Of a DNA stretch of 64,000 nt, positions 37,561-50,479 are shown piece by piece. Numbering within the stretch: the first letter of the stretch is position 1; each line of letters begins with the position of its first letter. The notes under the pieces are model-generated. The model saw only the letters and a program-made list of their open reading frames with translations. It ran no database searches and was not told the DNA's origin. The stretch comes from Artemia franciscana (Eukaryota > Arthropoda > Branchiopoda > Anostraca > Artemiidae). Made by a program: the position numbers and the translations under genes. Location of the stretch: the NCBI RefSeq assembly GCF_032884065.1, contig NC_088867.1, forward strand, positions 51,023,317 to 51,087,316, written 5' to 3'.

Positions 37561-38094
37561 ATTTCGTTTTTACTTTTTTCAATGAAAGTACCCATGCATT
37601 CTCCAACTTGAACATTAAAGAAACATATTTTTATTAATCTAGAAGGGGGGGGGGTCAAAATCTAGAGACAAATTTCCATCTTGCGACTTATTTTTGTCTG
37701 TCAAGACCTATTATGATCTAATTTTTGGCTTCAACGCTTTTGTAATTTATTCTCTATGACTTACAAGTTTTCAAGTTTGTTGATTACATTTGTTTTATCT
37801 CTTTTTCTGTAAAAGAAAGTATCAAATTACAACATAAATTAATTACAATAACTAACATTAATTAAACAACATTTAATAACATTAATTAATGCTAACAACG
37901 AGTTTTCCATCTGAAATGGTTGGAAAGCGTTCTAATCAACCATCTATCTGGTTATAACATATCTGTCCTGCAAATGAACGTTGTTGTACTCAAAGCAAAT
38001 ACTTAGATTCTCTTCAAATTTCTTAAGGGCTTCAAGCGGACCAGCGTTATCGACAGCATTATTCGTTGGAGAGTTGACACGGCTGGGTTTTAAT

Positions 38095-39065
38095 GTACAC
38101 ATTAATTAAAAAAACAAAGATTTTTCAAGGAAAGTAAAGAGTGGAGTTGAAACTTAAAACGAAAAAAAAATTATTACTTCCCAGCCTATCTAACATATAT
38201 CAATAAAACTAGTGCAAATAAATCAATCTGGTGATATTTCCCTATGTTTGTAGAATTACAAACAACTAGCGCTTTACTGAAAACACAAAAGCCAAGTATA
38301 AAAACCAAAAATATTGATTTATGACTTAAGAGTAAATACGTAGCCTCACAACAACATACTAATCTATAACGTGTTTCATAGCCTTACAGGAGCTGTGATA
38401 TCAGTAAATTTCAGTAAACAATTAAAATTATCTTAAAAACTAAGTTATGAAAATAATATTTTTAAATTCATTAAATAGCATACAAAATAATGGATTGATT
38501 TATCAGGTAGCATATTGGTTTCACCTAGCATTACTCGAAATGAAGAACAAATCAACCATAAGATGAACTCCGGAAATCCAATTATTTCTCTCTAAAAAAC
38601 GGAAAATTCCAAGTTGTAATACAAATGCTGAAGCGAGCCTGCAGTCATAATACTAACAAGATTCCTTTACTTCGAACTTTTCTACAAAAAAAAAAAAAAA
38701 AAAAAAAATCATGAAATGTCCTTTTCCGATCCAAAATGACAGACAATCATTGAACTGAGCTCATTTTGCATAAGTGATGCCATATTAAAGGAAAAAACAT
38801 AAAGCAACAATCTAAAAATGCTTTACTTTTAAACTGTTAAAAGTATCCTTAAATGATTTACATTTGCCGTACCAAAACTCCTATATTGTTTTGGGTTTTC
38901 AATAAAGCGCTAGTTTTCTGTAATCCCACCAACATACGGAAATATCACCACTTTCATTGACGTTCACAGGCTGGGAAGTAATAATTTTTGATCATTTTAA
39001 GTTTCAAATTTTCTCTTTACTTCCCTCAGAAAAGCTATGTTTTTTTTTAATTGATCTTTGCTCGT
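38095..39065. mobile_element. family E foldback element, about 970 bp
   Basis: Terminal inverted arms of about 180 bp: left 38095-38290 ('aaagtaaagagtggag', 'ttattacttcccagcct', 'ctagcgctttactgaaaac') and right 38885-39065, its reverse complement. The interior, including a poly-A run at 38685-38707, has no coding frame. Fragments resembling one arm occur at about 1540-1620, 9890-9950, 14935-15100, 16335-16370 and 44345-44450. Confidence 0.7.
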
Positions 39066-39894
39066 TTTTGATTAAAATTTAATTTAGAAACAACACTGCT
39101 ATGATCTTCTTTGTTTATACAGAATAATATATGTTCGTTTTAAGTTTTAATGTCCCCCCTTTGTTTCATTTGAAAACTTATTCTTTTACATAATTTCTAA
39201 TCACCTCCAATGCAGGGGAGATAAGACACATCAACCCTTACTAATGAGGTGAACAAAGAAGCCGTACAAGAACTGAAGGAAAAAATAAGTTTAAAGGGGA
39301 AAGAAAAATCAAAACAGATGTTGTTTCTTTTTTATTATTTTTTTTTAATAAGAAATAGATCTTCAATTCTTTGTTTAAAAAGAATTTAATTGAGTAGTGC
39401 TTAAGAAAATAGCTCTAGGCGAATAGCTTCGACAAAAAGGTTAACTAGGCGGACACGTTTGCACATCGACATGCTCGTGGAAAAATTTACTAGCTCACTA
39501 GGCTTAGGGAGTTATTTGACCTATCCCGATATAGAAGCCAATCATTACTTAGAAATGAATCGAAGTTTCAAAAAAATCATTTCTTTTATGATCAATGGTA
39601 TGATTGGTATGATAAATGGTATTATGAACTAAGTTTGTTTTCATTTTAAAAATTTTTGAAGGAATTAACTGATTTCTCCTACAGAACTGTTTTCGTTGGT
39701 CTTTTTTCCTCTTTGGATGCTCAATCATACGTACGGAGACAATTACGGTGGAAATGTCAAGTAAATAATTTGGATAAGTAAGTATAATAATAAGTAATCC
39801 TTCTTTTAATATACAACTTTGAATAGTTCCAGAACCACATGCCTGCACTACTCCAACCCATAAGTGGCAAGGGGTTGGGGTCATGGATGTATTT

Positions 39895-40195
39895 GTTAAG
39901 GGGCAGAGTGGGCAACTGCCCCTCTTAGACCTCAGTTTCTCCCAGATCTAAGTTCCTGCTTTCCAGATTTCAGGAGACCTGCTGAAATTCAGTGTCTCCA
40001 AAAAAATGTTATCAAAATTAAGATAAGACTGCACAATGCAAGCATCCACTGAAACAGGTCAGTTTTCTTTAGTATATCGTTAGCTTTTTTATTAATATAT
40101 GACTCATTCAATTTTCTCTCTCATTTTCACTTGATTTGAGAAAATTGGCTCCAACTTTGACCCCCTCCCTACATGATTTTGGCAAAATTACGCCA
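39895..40195 (-). repeat. family G repeat, opposite-orientation copy
   Basis: Inverted counterpart of the repeat at 29560-29830. Includes 'gggcaactgcccctcttaga', 'aatgttatcaaaattaagat' and a C-rich 'gaccccctcccta' end. Confidence 0.65.
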
Positions 40196-43100
40196 TCTTT
40201 TTTGGTATGAGTTTAGTCATTTGCTAAGAATGTTGTTGCAAACCATGAACTGGATGACATCTATTCCCTTTTGAATCAGAATACTTGACAAAATACCTTT
40301 CCGGGATGAGCTTTAAAAATAATGTGTGCATTAAATTTACTAAAACAATGAAACTATCTGAAAATGATCATATAGAAGGGAAACTACCATGATTGGAAAA
40401 AAAGTGAAGCAATAATCTAACGGAAGACACTTTAATTTGAAGTCCAACGCTGTACTAACAGAACCATGCCTCTAATAATTTAATTTGATATATTGGTAGC
40501 TTTGATATACTTGTCCCCCCTCTATAGTTTATATCCCGATATATTTAACATCCCTTAGGGGGCTCTGACTTTTGATGACCTTTAAAAATGTTTGTGTTGT
40601 AAAAGTGAAACCTTACAACACAGAGCTGCTTAAATAAAGTACAAAAAACTGTTTTCAGTGTCACAACTATGCTCAATCCCAATTTAAGAGGTTTTAAAGA
40701 TGTGTAAATATATCTCTTAAACTCAGAAAAAAAAAATCATTGATATGATTTAAAAATTTTACTCAAATAATAAAAATTAACTAAAACCATAGAAAAAGAA
40801 AGCGATAACCGGAAAGTAATGCAAAATGTTGTTTTGTCCAAATTTTAATATGCATAGACCTGTCAAGAAGGCAAAGTTCTAAGACTTAGAAACAAGAAGA
40901 AATATAACATAGAATCTCGGCAATACCTTCGCAGAGCACGTTTTTGGTCCTAGATTCATTACTGAAAGTTTCATTTTCTTAACCTAATCCTTTTCCAAGA
41001 TAGCAAAAAGTAGCTAAACTAGAATTTTACCAACGGTTTTAGACCATAGTTTTTACAATGATGATATCGTTCCATTTTAAACTTCCAAGCTTTTCTACTC
41101 AAGAAGTGGCACCCAAAGTGTTGTTTTTAGTGCTATACCACACTTACGGATGGTACAATTGACAAAGAAAATCGCTTAAATATAAGCAATAGCTTTCAAA
41201 TGAGCAATCAAACGTCACTTTTGAATTTTCTGATAGGCCACTAGCCCCAGCTTTTCCATTGAGCACCAAAAGTGTTGTTTTTATGCCATTTGGAACTTGC
41301 TGATGGTGGACTTTATAGGAAGGACGTTGATATGAGCAATATCTTTTATATGAGCTGTTAAAAATCTGTCTAAGATACACGTGATACTAATACGCCCAAT
41401 AACCATACGCCCATACCAATACGCGTGATATCGATACGTCCGATACCGAAAAAGCGTACAGCCCTTTCCCCAGGGACTGTGGAGGGTCTTATTATCACCA
41501 AAACCATAGATAGTTGACCTTTGAACTATGTTGAAGAAATGGCTATCTCAAAATTTTTATTGGATATCTTTTGGGGGAGGGGATCTTTAGGGAGGGTGGC
41601 GGAGGGAGGGGGCTGGTTGCGCTCCAATCTCTTTGGTTACTTAAAAAGGCACAAACAAATTTCAATTCCATTCAAATGAGCCATTAGAAATCTTTCTATG
41701 ATGTTCTGGTCATTCGCTAGCCCTGGTGAAAAAAGAAAGAAGAGAGACATAAGTGCTACCCATGCAAAAAAAGTGATATTCCTTAGTGTTCAAGGTGGAG
41801 GACTGTCATTTTCCCACCAAAGGTGTTCGACCATGCTGAGTCCAATGGTGCACTTTTTATTTCGATCTGACGCCATATTCAAATGGTCCCATGCCCTTTT
41901 TTGAAATCACCATAAATTTATTTTTGTAATAAACTTTGACTTTTAAGATTATCCGAAACAATTGTTACCATTCCTTGTTCAGTGTTAGATGGCAATTGTT
42001 TTTAACTATGCAGTTTTTTTTAACACATTTTTCAACTTTTGGTTTCTATGGGCTGTGGTTCGCTCTTTACTAGGTTGTAGCTACTGCTGCAACCATGATG
42101 ACATACCTACATTAAGGCAAGGAATGGAGGGGTTATGACTTCTCAATGACTGCCCTGATAATTTCTGAGGGAATTCAGAATACGTAGGAGCATTATTTTC
42201 CTCCCCCTCCTTCTTCTGTGCTTTTGTTCTTAAATTTATTTGGCATATTGGTTATCATATTTATGCTTGATGAGGCTTTAAGCCATTTGAAACACAGGAC
42301 CTTATATAAGTCCCTCTACAATATGCTGGTGTCAATACTGCTAGAGAGCTAAATCCCCCTCCCCAAAAAAAAAGAAAAAAATTAAGAAGCATAGAGATAG
42401 TGAAATACTAAATCGTTACCTGAAAAATCCTTCTATTCATAACAAGTTTAAAAATGCAGTCTCTGGTAAAAAGAAACAAAAGTTATTTCAAAAGCACATT
42501 TTGTTACGGCTTATTGTCTAACTTCCTGAAACAGATAACAAGTATTAAGTGGCGGTTGTGACCTCTCTTGTGCCCAGGGCAAAATCTTGATTAGCATCCC
42601 TTGGCTGTCTCCCGCAAAATTTTCAGGTAAAATTAATAAAAAAAAATATTTATTAACAAAATATAAAAATATAATTTCAGAAATTTCAAAAAGATTTTAA
42701 TTGTTAGATGATTTATTTGAAGTCTTGCGCCCCTAAGACATATGCACCTGGGCAAGTGCTCCTTCTGTCTCCTCTGCTATATCCACTTTTGAGATACACA
42801 GGATACAAAGATACAAATAAAAAAGAAAATTTTCAGGCTCTAGGAGTCAATCTTCCCTTTCAATTGGCATCCCTGAAATTGTTAAATTAATTTGAGGTTT
42901 CTGCTACAATGATGCCAAGTTTATTCAGATTTTCTGGATATTCTTTGTCAAATAATGGCATACGGATAAATTAATTATTCTAACTATATTTTTCGAATAC
43001 TTTCAAATTTGAAATACGGTCGCTATGTAAATGTGGGGAATATGTCACAATATAATGTTAAACAATTTGTGGTAATACTTTAACTTAATCTATATCTTTG

Positions 43101-43538
43101 CTTAGCGCAATTGCGCTGTCTATGATTTTTGTTTCAGCTTTATGTGGCCCCCTGATATCAATGCTATTTATTAATATAAATCGGCAAACACATAAAAAAA
43201 TCAATTTAATAGGAAATCATAAATAATATATTAATAAGTAGCATATATTAAAAGTTTAGTACAGCAAATTAAATCTTACACAAATCTTACAGTTTAGTAG
43301 GCCTACGAGCAAATTAATAGCACGATACCAGGGCCTATTAGAATAGAGCTTGATTCAATTAGGAGATTGAGCATCTTTTGCTGGGTGTGGGGGTTGGGAA
43401 AATCAGAGGGGAGACATGTACTGCAGCATTAGTGGTGAATATGGCTGAAAAAACCGAGTGTATACGACATTCACCTTCGCCCATCCGAAACCTTGTGTAC
43501 GCTGTACTACTGCCGTCAGCAGCAGCTCATGGCTGACA
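40196..43538. other. intergenic, mostly unassigned
   Basis: Apart from the family A fragment at 41.5 kb, no gene is seen. A segment at about 42050-42120 ('gggctgtggttcgctcttta') resembles, in reverse, the stretch at about 47020-47110, marking another low-copy repeat. Confidence 0.5.
41455..41735 (+). mobile_element. family A internal fragment
   Basis: Carries the internal block 'ccccagggactgtgg' followed by 'gaaatggctatctcaaaattt' and 'ttacttaaaaaggcac', in the order seen in complete copies. Both ends of the element are missing. Confidence 0.6.
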
Positions 43539-43985
43539 ATCAAACAGTTCGTGGTAACAAACTGTAGTAAGGAGCGACCCGGCTCAATAGTAGCCGAAAT
43601 TTTAAAAAATGGAATTTTGATACCAATAGTTACATCAAAAGAATTGTATAATGCTGATTTTAAATAGATAAGTTTCATCAGGATTAGTCTTACCCATCAA
43701 AAGTTACGAGCCTGAGAAAATATGCCTCATTTTAGAAAATAGGGGGAAACACCCCCTAAAAGTCAAACAATCTTAACGAAAATCACAGCATCAGATTCAG
43801 TGTATCAGAGAACCTTATTGTAGAAGTTTGAAGCTCTTATCTACAAAAATGTGGAATTTCGTATTTTTTGCCAAAAGACAGATCACGGATGCGTGTTAAT
43901 TTTTTTTCCCAGGGGTGATCGTATCGACTGAGTGGTCCTAGAATGTCGCGAGAGGGCTCATTTTAACGGAAATTAAAAGTTCTAG
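43539..43985 (-). mobile_element. family A 3'-end fragment
   Basis: Reversed copy with an intact hairpin end at 43539 and about 450 bp of the 3' module. It stops where full copies continue with the internal C-tract block. The two opposite-strand open frames here are chance. Confidence 0.72.
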
Positions 43986-44842
43986 TGGCGTGTTTGTTAA
44001 ATAGTTACTTTTTTTCACTACCGCATGATTAGCACCAAATTCAGTGGCCCCTCCTCTTGTCTCCTAATAAAAAATAGTGTAGCTGCGACCCTGATAGTTA
44101 CAGCTACAGGGGCCCTCCTATGATTGACCAATCTACAAATCTAAAATACGGAATGTATTCTTAGTCACTTGAACCTATTTAGGACAATAGTTCCTTAATC
44201 ATTAATTTCAATTTGTTTAGATATTTAATTGGAAGAAAAGCGTTGTCATGAAAAGTTTGCTGCTATTTTCCCTTGAAACTATAGAAAATAAAGTCTCTAT
44301 GTTCTATATCCTTTCCAATTAAAATTAATTTTAAAACGCAAATTTATTCTGGTGAAATTAAAGAGCTAAGTTTAAACTCAAAACCAACAGAAATTATGGC
44401 TTCGCAGTTTATGCAATATCTAAAACTGTTTTACTGAATACTGAAACCTATATACTGAAAAATGTATCTTGACATTTTCCCTGACATTTCTGGAATCAAA
44501 TTCACTGTCGTTTTCCAATATTCCCTAGTTGACCTCATTAAATGTAGCCATTTGCTATTCTCGCAAAAGCCTTTAAAAACTTTTACCGATGAAAAAAAAA
44601 ATAACCTACAGCTTATAAACTGTAAATATCTCTTTACATACTATATATTATGAAAAAAATTTCTGAACAGAAGTTCTGAGAAACCAAATAACATCCAACA
44701 AAAAATTTAATGAAAATGAAAATCGGTGCAATGCCTATGGAAAATGGTGTAGCAAGTTTTATTCTTCACCAAAGATGTGTTGGATATCCTATTCCCATAT
44801 CCTTTAGCTTATATCCTTAAATCAAACCGTTGGCTATTCTCA

Positions 44843-45280
44843 CAAATTGGTACTTGTGTAGTATTTAGAACACACTCAAGAAGTGAAGTTGGGTTCTTTC
44901 GTGAAAAAACTACGATGCAGGTACATCTTATGAGAAAATCCGGTTTCATAGCCACAAAGACAAAACTCAAAGACAAAAGGTTAGGTTAGAATTCTAAGTT
45001 GTAATTTTACAATTTTCCTAATAAAGTGTTATATTTCCATCATATTTTATTTCATTAGCTTTATCAAAAGTTTGGCTATATATTTGCACATTACGGGGGT
45101 GGGGGGCAGGCGGTGGGGGTGTATTGTATAAAATACCTAACTTAACCTAACCTAACCACCTCTATATATAAAATATTCAATTAAAATGTACCTGCATCGT
45201 AGTTTGTTTCACGAAAGGACCCAACTTAACTTATTGAGTGTGTTCTGAATAATACACAAGTACCAAAGTTTTAAATGTTT
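44843..45280. repeat. inverted repeat with TTAGG tracts inside
   Basis: Left arm 44843-44931 and right arm 45185-45280 are reverse complements over about 85 bp ('gtacttgtgta', 'gaacacactcaa', 'ctacgatgcaggtacat'). The spacer contains GGTTAGGTTAG at about 44980 and CTTAACCTAACCTAACC at about 45140-45157. Confidence 0.75.
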
Positions 45281-45944
45281 TTGGCAGACAAAAAAGTTCC
45301 AAGTAATCATGCTATGTACACTAAAAGACAATTTAAAAATCATAAATATCTCTTCACATTCCAGATTGAGCAATAAAGACCCTTTCATAATATTCTCCTT
45401 ATGAATATAGTTGATTAATGCCTTTTAAGAGCGTTGTAGAGAGAGCTGGCAGAGACCGAGAAATTCAAACATGAATGCCACAATAGACTGTGATAAATCG
45501 CTTGTCTCCTTTTACAACACTTAAGCAAATGATGATAACAAGGCTTGCTATTGAAAAGACTTACTCTGTAGATTTGGTGTATGTATTGTCGAAGGGTGAC
45601 GTTAATATCCTAATGGTCTTCTGCTCATTACGACTTCATTAACGATGAATTTAAATACAAATCTGATTTATGATAAGATGGAATTCATCTAAAGCTGCCG
45701 ACGAGACTTGTTCAATTCAAAGGGCTTCGGCTCTTTCAATGACGATTCTTTTTCGTGTCTTGAATTTTTGGATGCTGCTAAACAAGGATTTGGTACTGGA
45801 TATTCTTTTAAACTTTTTTATAAATATACAAATGAAAATCATCTCACAACTAATATGAATTTCTGTATTTTTCAGAGTGGGGGGTGTATTCTGAAGAGTC
45901 CCTCTTGACATGAATAGGTACACTATTTTTTAATATAAAAATAT

Positions 45945-46780
45945 AGGCCAATTATTTATGATAAATTGCAGTGAGTATGCATATCTTTGGATAGATTATT
46001 CGCTTATAGTATTTTTTCTATAGTAAGCTATGTACTTTATTATTTTGTGTAGAGTATGTATTTTTTAATGTATAGTTTTTAGACAGTAACCTTATTTTTT
46101 CTTAACGTGAAAAGTATATACATAATAATAAATTACAGAAAGTATGTATTTTTCTGTGTAGATTATTTTTTTATAGTATTTTTTTGGTACAGTATGTATA
46201 TTTTTTTATAGCAGGTATTTTATTATTTTTTCTACACTTTGTAATTTATACGTTTTAAATTATAGATTACAGACAGTAATGTTATTTTTTTTTTTTAAAT
46301 ATGTAAACTGTAGACGCTTTATTTTATAATAGATTACAGACAGTATGCTTTTTTTGTATAGATTAAATTTTTGTAGCAGACCGTGTTTTTTTGTAGGCTA
46401 TAGTATGTATTTTCTAAAAGTGTAAGTTACGGACATGAATGTTTTTTTAACGTGAAAACTATATGAATATTATTTTATAATAGATTAAAGACAGTATGTA
46501 TTTTTTGTATAGATTGTCTTTTTATAGTATGTTTTTTGTATAATATGTATTTCATCTTTTTATAGTATGTGTCTTTTAAAGTATAGATTACATACTATTT
46601 TATAATAGATTACAGACAGTAAGTATTTTCACGAGTTATTCGCACTTTTTTTCAAAGTTACCAGAAAAGTGTCCTTTTGGAGAGCAGTAAAAGTGGAGCG
46701 GAGTTGATAGAGCAGTACACTATTTTTGTATAGATTAAAATTTTACAGTTTATTTTTTAAAGATAATTTTTTTTGTTCAG
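45945..46780 (+). repeat. degenerate AT-rich tandem array
   Basis: At least five irregular units marked by 'ataatagattacagacagtatg' variants at about 45960, 46130, 46325, 46480 and 46600, each followed by 'tgtatagatt' and 'ttatagtatg' motifs. Spacing is 120-195 bp. No coding. Confidence 0.65.
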
Positions 46781-46879
46781 GTATGCTTCTCTAAACTGAT
46801 TGATTACCAGTGCTGCTACAATTCTTGTTAGATGGGTCGGGGCTGTTTTTCCTGATCGAGTATTCCAATACCTTTAATA

Positions 46880-46995
46880 TGTAATCAGGTATCTGTATGT
46901 AATTGTATGTATTGTCTGTATGTATATTATGTATGTTTAATGTATATTATGTATATTAATGTATGTATTGTCTGTATGTATATTATATGTAAAAT
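46880..46995 (+). repeat. TGTATGTAT-rich microsatellite
   Basis: Repeated 'tgtatgtattgtctgtatgt' and 'atgtatattatgtat' motifs. Confidence 0.7.
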
Positions 46996-48183
46996 AAATC
47001 TATGTTGCAGACGTTATAGAATAGTTTCCCTCATTAGCCAGAACTTGTCATTGCCGCAGCAGTAGTTGTAACATAGGGAAGAGCGAACCACAGCCCGTAG
47101 AAGCCAAATAATAATAAAAAAAACGTGCTTTTAAAGAATCGTTCAAGTGACAAATACTATAAAATATTATTTATGAAAGAGCTATTCTTATGTATGTTCA
47201 ACTGAAAAGCAATTTGTAACTACGAGAAAAAAACGTTTATTGATTTTGAACAAAGTTTAGAACCCACCAAAATAACCCTAAATTGATATATAAATGAAAA
47301 TCATCCAATTGAAGCCCTCTCCAAAACGATTTGGATCCCCGTGACAAAAAATAGATTAAAATACTATTTTGCGCTTCTCCAAATTTTGAAAAATATTTTT
47401 TTTTTCCTTTCGTTAAGAAATTGTCCCCCCACAAGATTTTGAAAAGTACCTTTTTTGTATCTTTTTTAAGAAATTGAAAAATTCTGGCCCTTGTCCCTCT
47501 ACATTTTCGTAGTTGGCACTCGCCATTAGGTAGTAACAGTTATCTTCAGAATGGTATCAATAATCATAGCAAAATAAATCATAGTTTGTCTCTATCTTTT
47601 TGTGATCTTTAGAGAAGCTAGTAGATTTTCAAGACTATTTTTGCAAAAAAATAATACAAATAAAGGATAAATAAAACTAAATGTTCTAATTTGAATTTTT
47701 TGAATCTTTTACTAGTATGTACTATCTATATTTTTTTTTCTCATTTGTTTTTTCAATTACTCGCAGTAAGAGAGTTATGCTTGAAGTATTTGTGCAAAAG
47801 CATTGGTAGCGGCACTAGTCCTTGAAATATCGTTCGATGGCTGGAAGTTTTCTGCAAGGATAAAAGTGTATTTTGCAAGTAAGATCTTTTAAACTTACTC
47901 ATTTATCAAGGATATTAACTTTTAATGATCAACGTAAAATTATTTAGGACGATACCCAAAATGATCGTTAAATAACAGTGAATTGGAGCAGCTACAATAT
48001 ACCTATATTTTCGAATCCTAGAGGCTGGGGGAATACCTCAAGCCCCAGAGCCTCACTTTAGGCTCTGTAATTATAAAGAGTGAACATACATGATTCTGGT
48101 TTCAGAAAAGTATCAGATGTCTACCGTTCTAACAAATCTATCTCTGGAATCTTCGCTCTTAAATTAACCGTTTCCGCAGCACG

Positions 48184-48246
48184 GTTTTTAGGGTTTTACG
48201 CCTAGGGTTTTAGGGTTTTTTAGGATTTAGGGTTTTTAGGTTTATG
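48184..48246 (+). repeat. short TTTAGGG-like array
   Basis: Several irregular 'ttttagggttt' units ('tttttagggtttt', 'ctagggttttagggtttttta', 'ggatttagggtttttagg'). Unit length varies between 7 and 9 bases, so it is not a clean telomere tract. Confidence 0.6.
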
Positions 48247-48514
48247 AATCACAAAGTTGAGTAGAAAAATTGGTCGAATGCCGTTGGTGCATAAATAGGC
48301 TTGGGTGTTTTCAGACCTCTTTTGTCATAATTTTCCATCGAATGATGGATCCCCCCCCTCAACTGTGCGTGATCATCCATTGTTTAAATGAGGCAGGGCC
48401 ATCAAATGCAAAAATAATAAATATATCGATCTTTACTACATTGGTCCTACGCCAGCATGTAAACTATGACATTCGTGATTATTATTTCTTTTGTGGAGGC
48501 TCCTTTATTATTCA

Positions 48515-48608
48515 ATCTATTATTATTATTATTATCATTAATGCTATTATAAGATATTTTCTTTTGAAGAAATCAGACGCGGTTTCTTTTTTTTTTTTTT
48601 TTTTTTTG
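48515..48608 (+). repeat. ATT microsatellite and long T-run
   Basis: (ATT)n around 48522-48536 followed by a poly-T run of about 20 bases at 48587-48607. Confidence 0.8.
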
Positions 48609-50479
48609 TCTTAAACAAACAACTAGAACAATAGGAACTTCTTTTATCTTTTTGGATGGAAGATAAGAAAGGAGACTGAGATCACAAATAAACGCCTTCC
48701 GCTCATTTTTGGGATATCTTACTCTTTTTTCGAATATATTCCACAAGTTTTGATCCCTGAGAGAACCCTCTTCCTCTCCCTCCTAGATAACATCCCCGCA
48801 AAGAAGAAATACTTTTAATTTTTTGCAATGGGTCCTCATCAGGGCCTTTTCCAGTAGAGGGGGGGGGGTTACCAGTGTGAACCACCACCAAAATTTCGTT
48901 AGATCCTCAAAAAGTAACAAAAAGACTTGCAAACAGAGTTTGTTATATTTTGGGGAGTTTTCTCTTGTTCCCTCCCACGAGGAGTCCCCATAACCTCCGT
49001 AAAAAATTATGAATACAGCCCTGATTTTCATATTTGTAGTACTTATTTTATCGAGAATATTGCATCCTAGGTCCCCTTTAATTTTCTTTTCTTGTATCAA
49101 ACATAAACCTAAGCCTAAGACCCCACATAGGCGGAAATCCAACCCTTAAATTTGGTTAAATGATGTTATTCTACTCCAGTTAACGATTATTCCAGTTAAC
49201 ATGTCATCCTGACCAAGAAACTGTTTAACATCTTTAAATTGCGGGTGTGAATTCATTACTCTCCGAGTTCCCTTAGAAAATTTTCCCACCGTTTAGGCCG
49301 CTTCATTTCAATGATGCTTAGAGCAATAGTGTCGACGTACAAATGTTGACATTGAGAAGAAGATATGGAAAATTTGAGATCTCATATCCGGATTGGCTGA
49401 TGTATTAACAATGAATTTATTCCATTGTTCGGAGCTCCACTTAGAATAATATCTTGAGGAAAGAGATGAGATTGAATCATAGGATACTTCCTTTTTGAAA
49501 CGTTATAGGGTATTCTTCTTAGGTGGTTTCAACAAATTAATTCTAAGACCTTATGATGAAAAAATATTGATCTTTGTTGTGGGGAAGCATAAAACCGAAC
49601 GAATTCAATGAGTACGAACAAGAAACTTTTATGCTTCCGGGTATAAACCTAGGATTAGGGCTGTTGAAAAGAAGATATGCTAAGAAGACAGTTATTACTT
49701 CAAAATATACAAAATAATTGTAATTAACACATTTTGTGTGCGATTTCACAATATTTTACCCCAATGCCCCTAATGAGCAAATATATAGCCTAATTAAATA
49801 TTTCCTATGAGTTTTTCCGTTTCTTGATTTCTTCAGCGTTGATTAAATTTAAATTAATAGCATGGGAAATATATAATTTTAGGTATATATCTACATATTA
49901 GGGGGGAGTGAGGATAAATTATAGTGAAATTGCAGCCAAAATGTGTTAACGATAATTTTTCTGCATATTATAAAGAAAGAATTGTTTTCTTAACATGTTT
50001 CCTTCTTAACAACCCCAATTCTAGGTTTATAACTTCTTCCTGGGGGAGGGGGGTTAAAGCCAATATGATCAAATTTGATTAATTCTTAATATCCTATAAG
50101 GTAAAAAGTGATTTGATAAATGCAAGAAATCTTTTAACTATTTGTAGGGGCTCGTCCCAAATCGCACTCAAGGAGACTTTGGACTTTTTAGCCTTCCTCT
50201 CATCAACAGATATCAGTTTTTTTCTTACTTTTTGCAATTGAATATATATTTGTCGTTTTATATTTTTAGGATTCTTTTTCAAAATTGTACTCATCCTTCA
50301 TACCAAATAAACTCCAGTGTATTTGCTTATCTTTGACCCCCCCCCCCATGCAATAACACTTTTAAGTTGGGTCTGTACCTCAGCAGCCCTCTGGTACCAC
50401 ACTGAATTGGTGTTCATCTTAGTAACATGGGGTCCATGGGTCGATCCATGTTACTGCTAGGCTGGACGACGGGCATGCC
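48609..50479. other. intergenic, no gene seen
   Basis: AT-rich with isolated G or C runs (48860, 50050, 50338). The minus-strand open frames near 48.7-49.1 kb overlap each other and have no domain. Confidence 0.55.

Noticed and set aside
48783-49142. 119-codon minus-strand frame
   Set aside because: No domain, and it overlaps another open frame in a different phase. Low-complexity and G-run sequence keep it open by chance.
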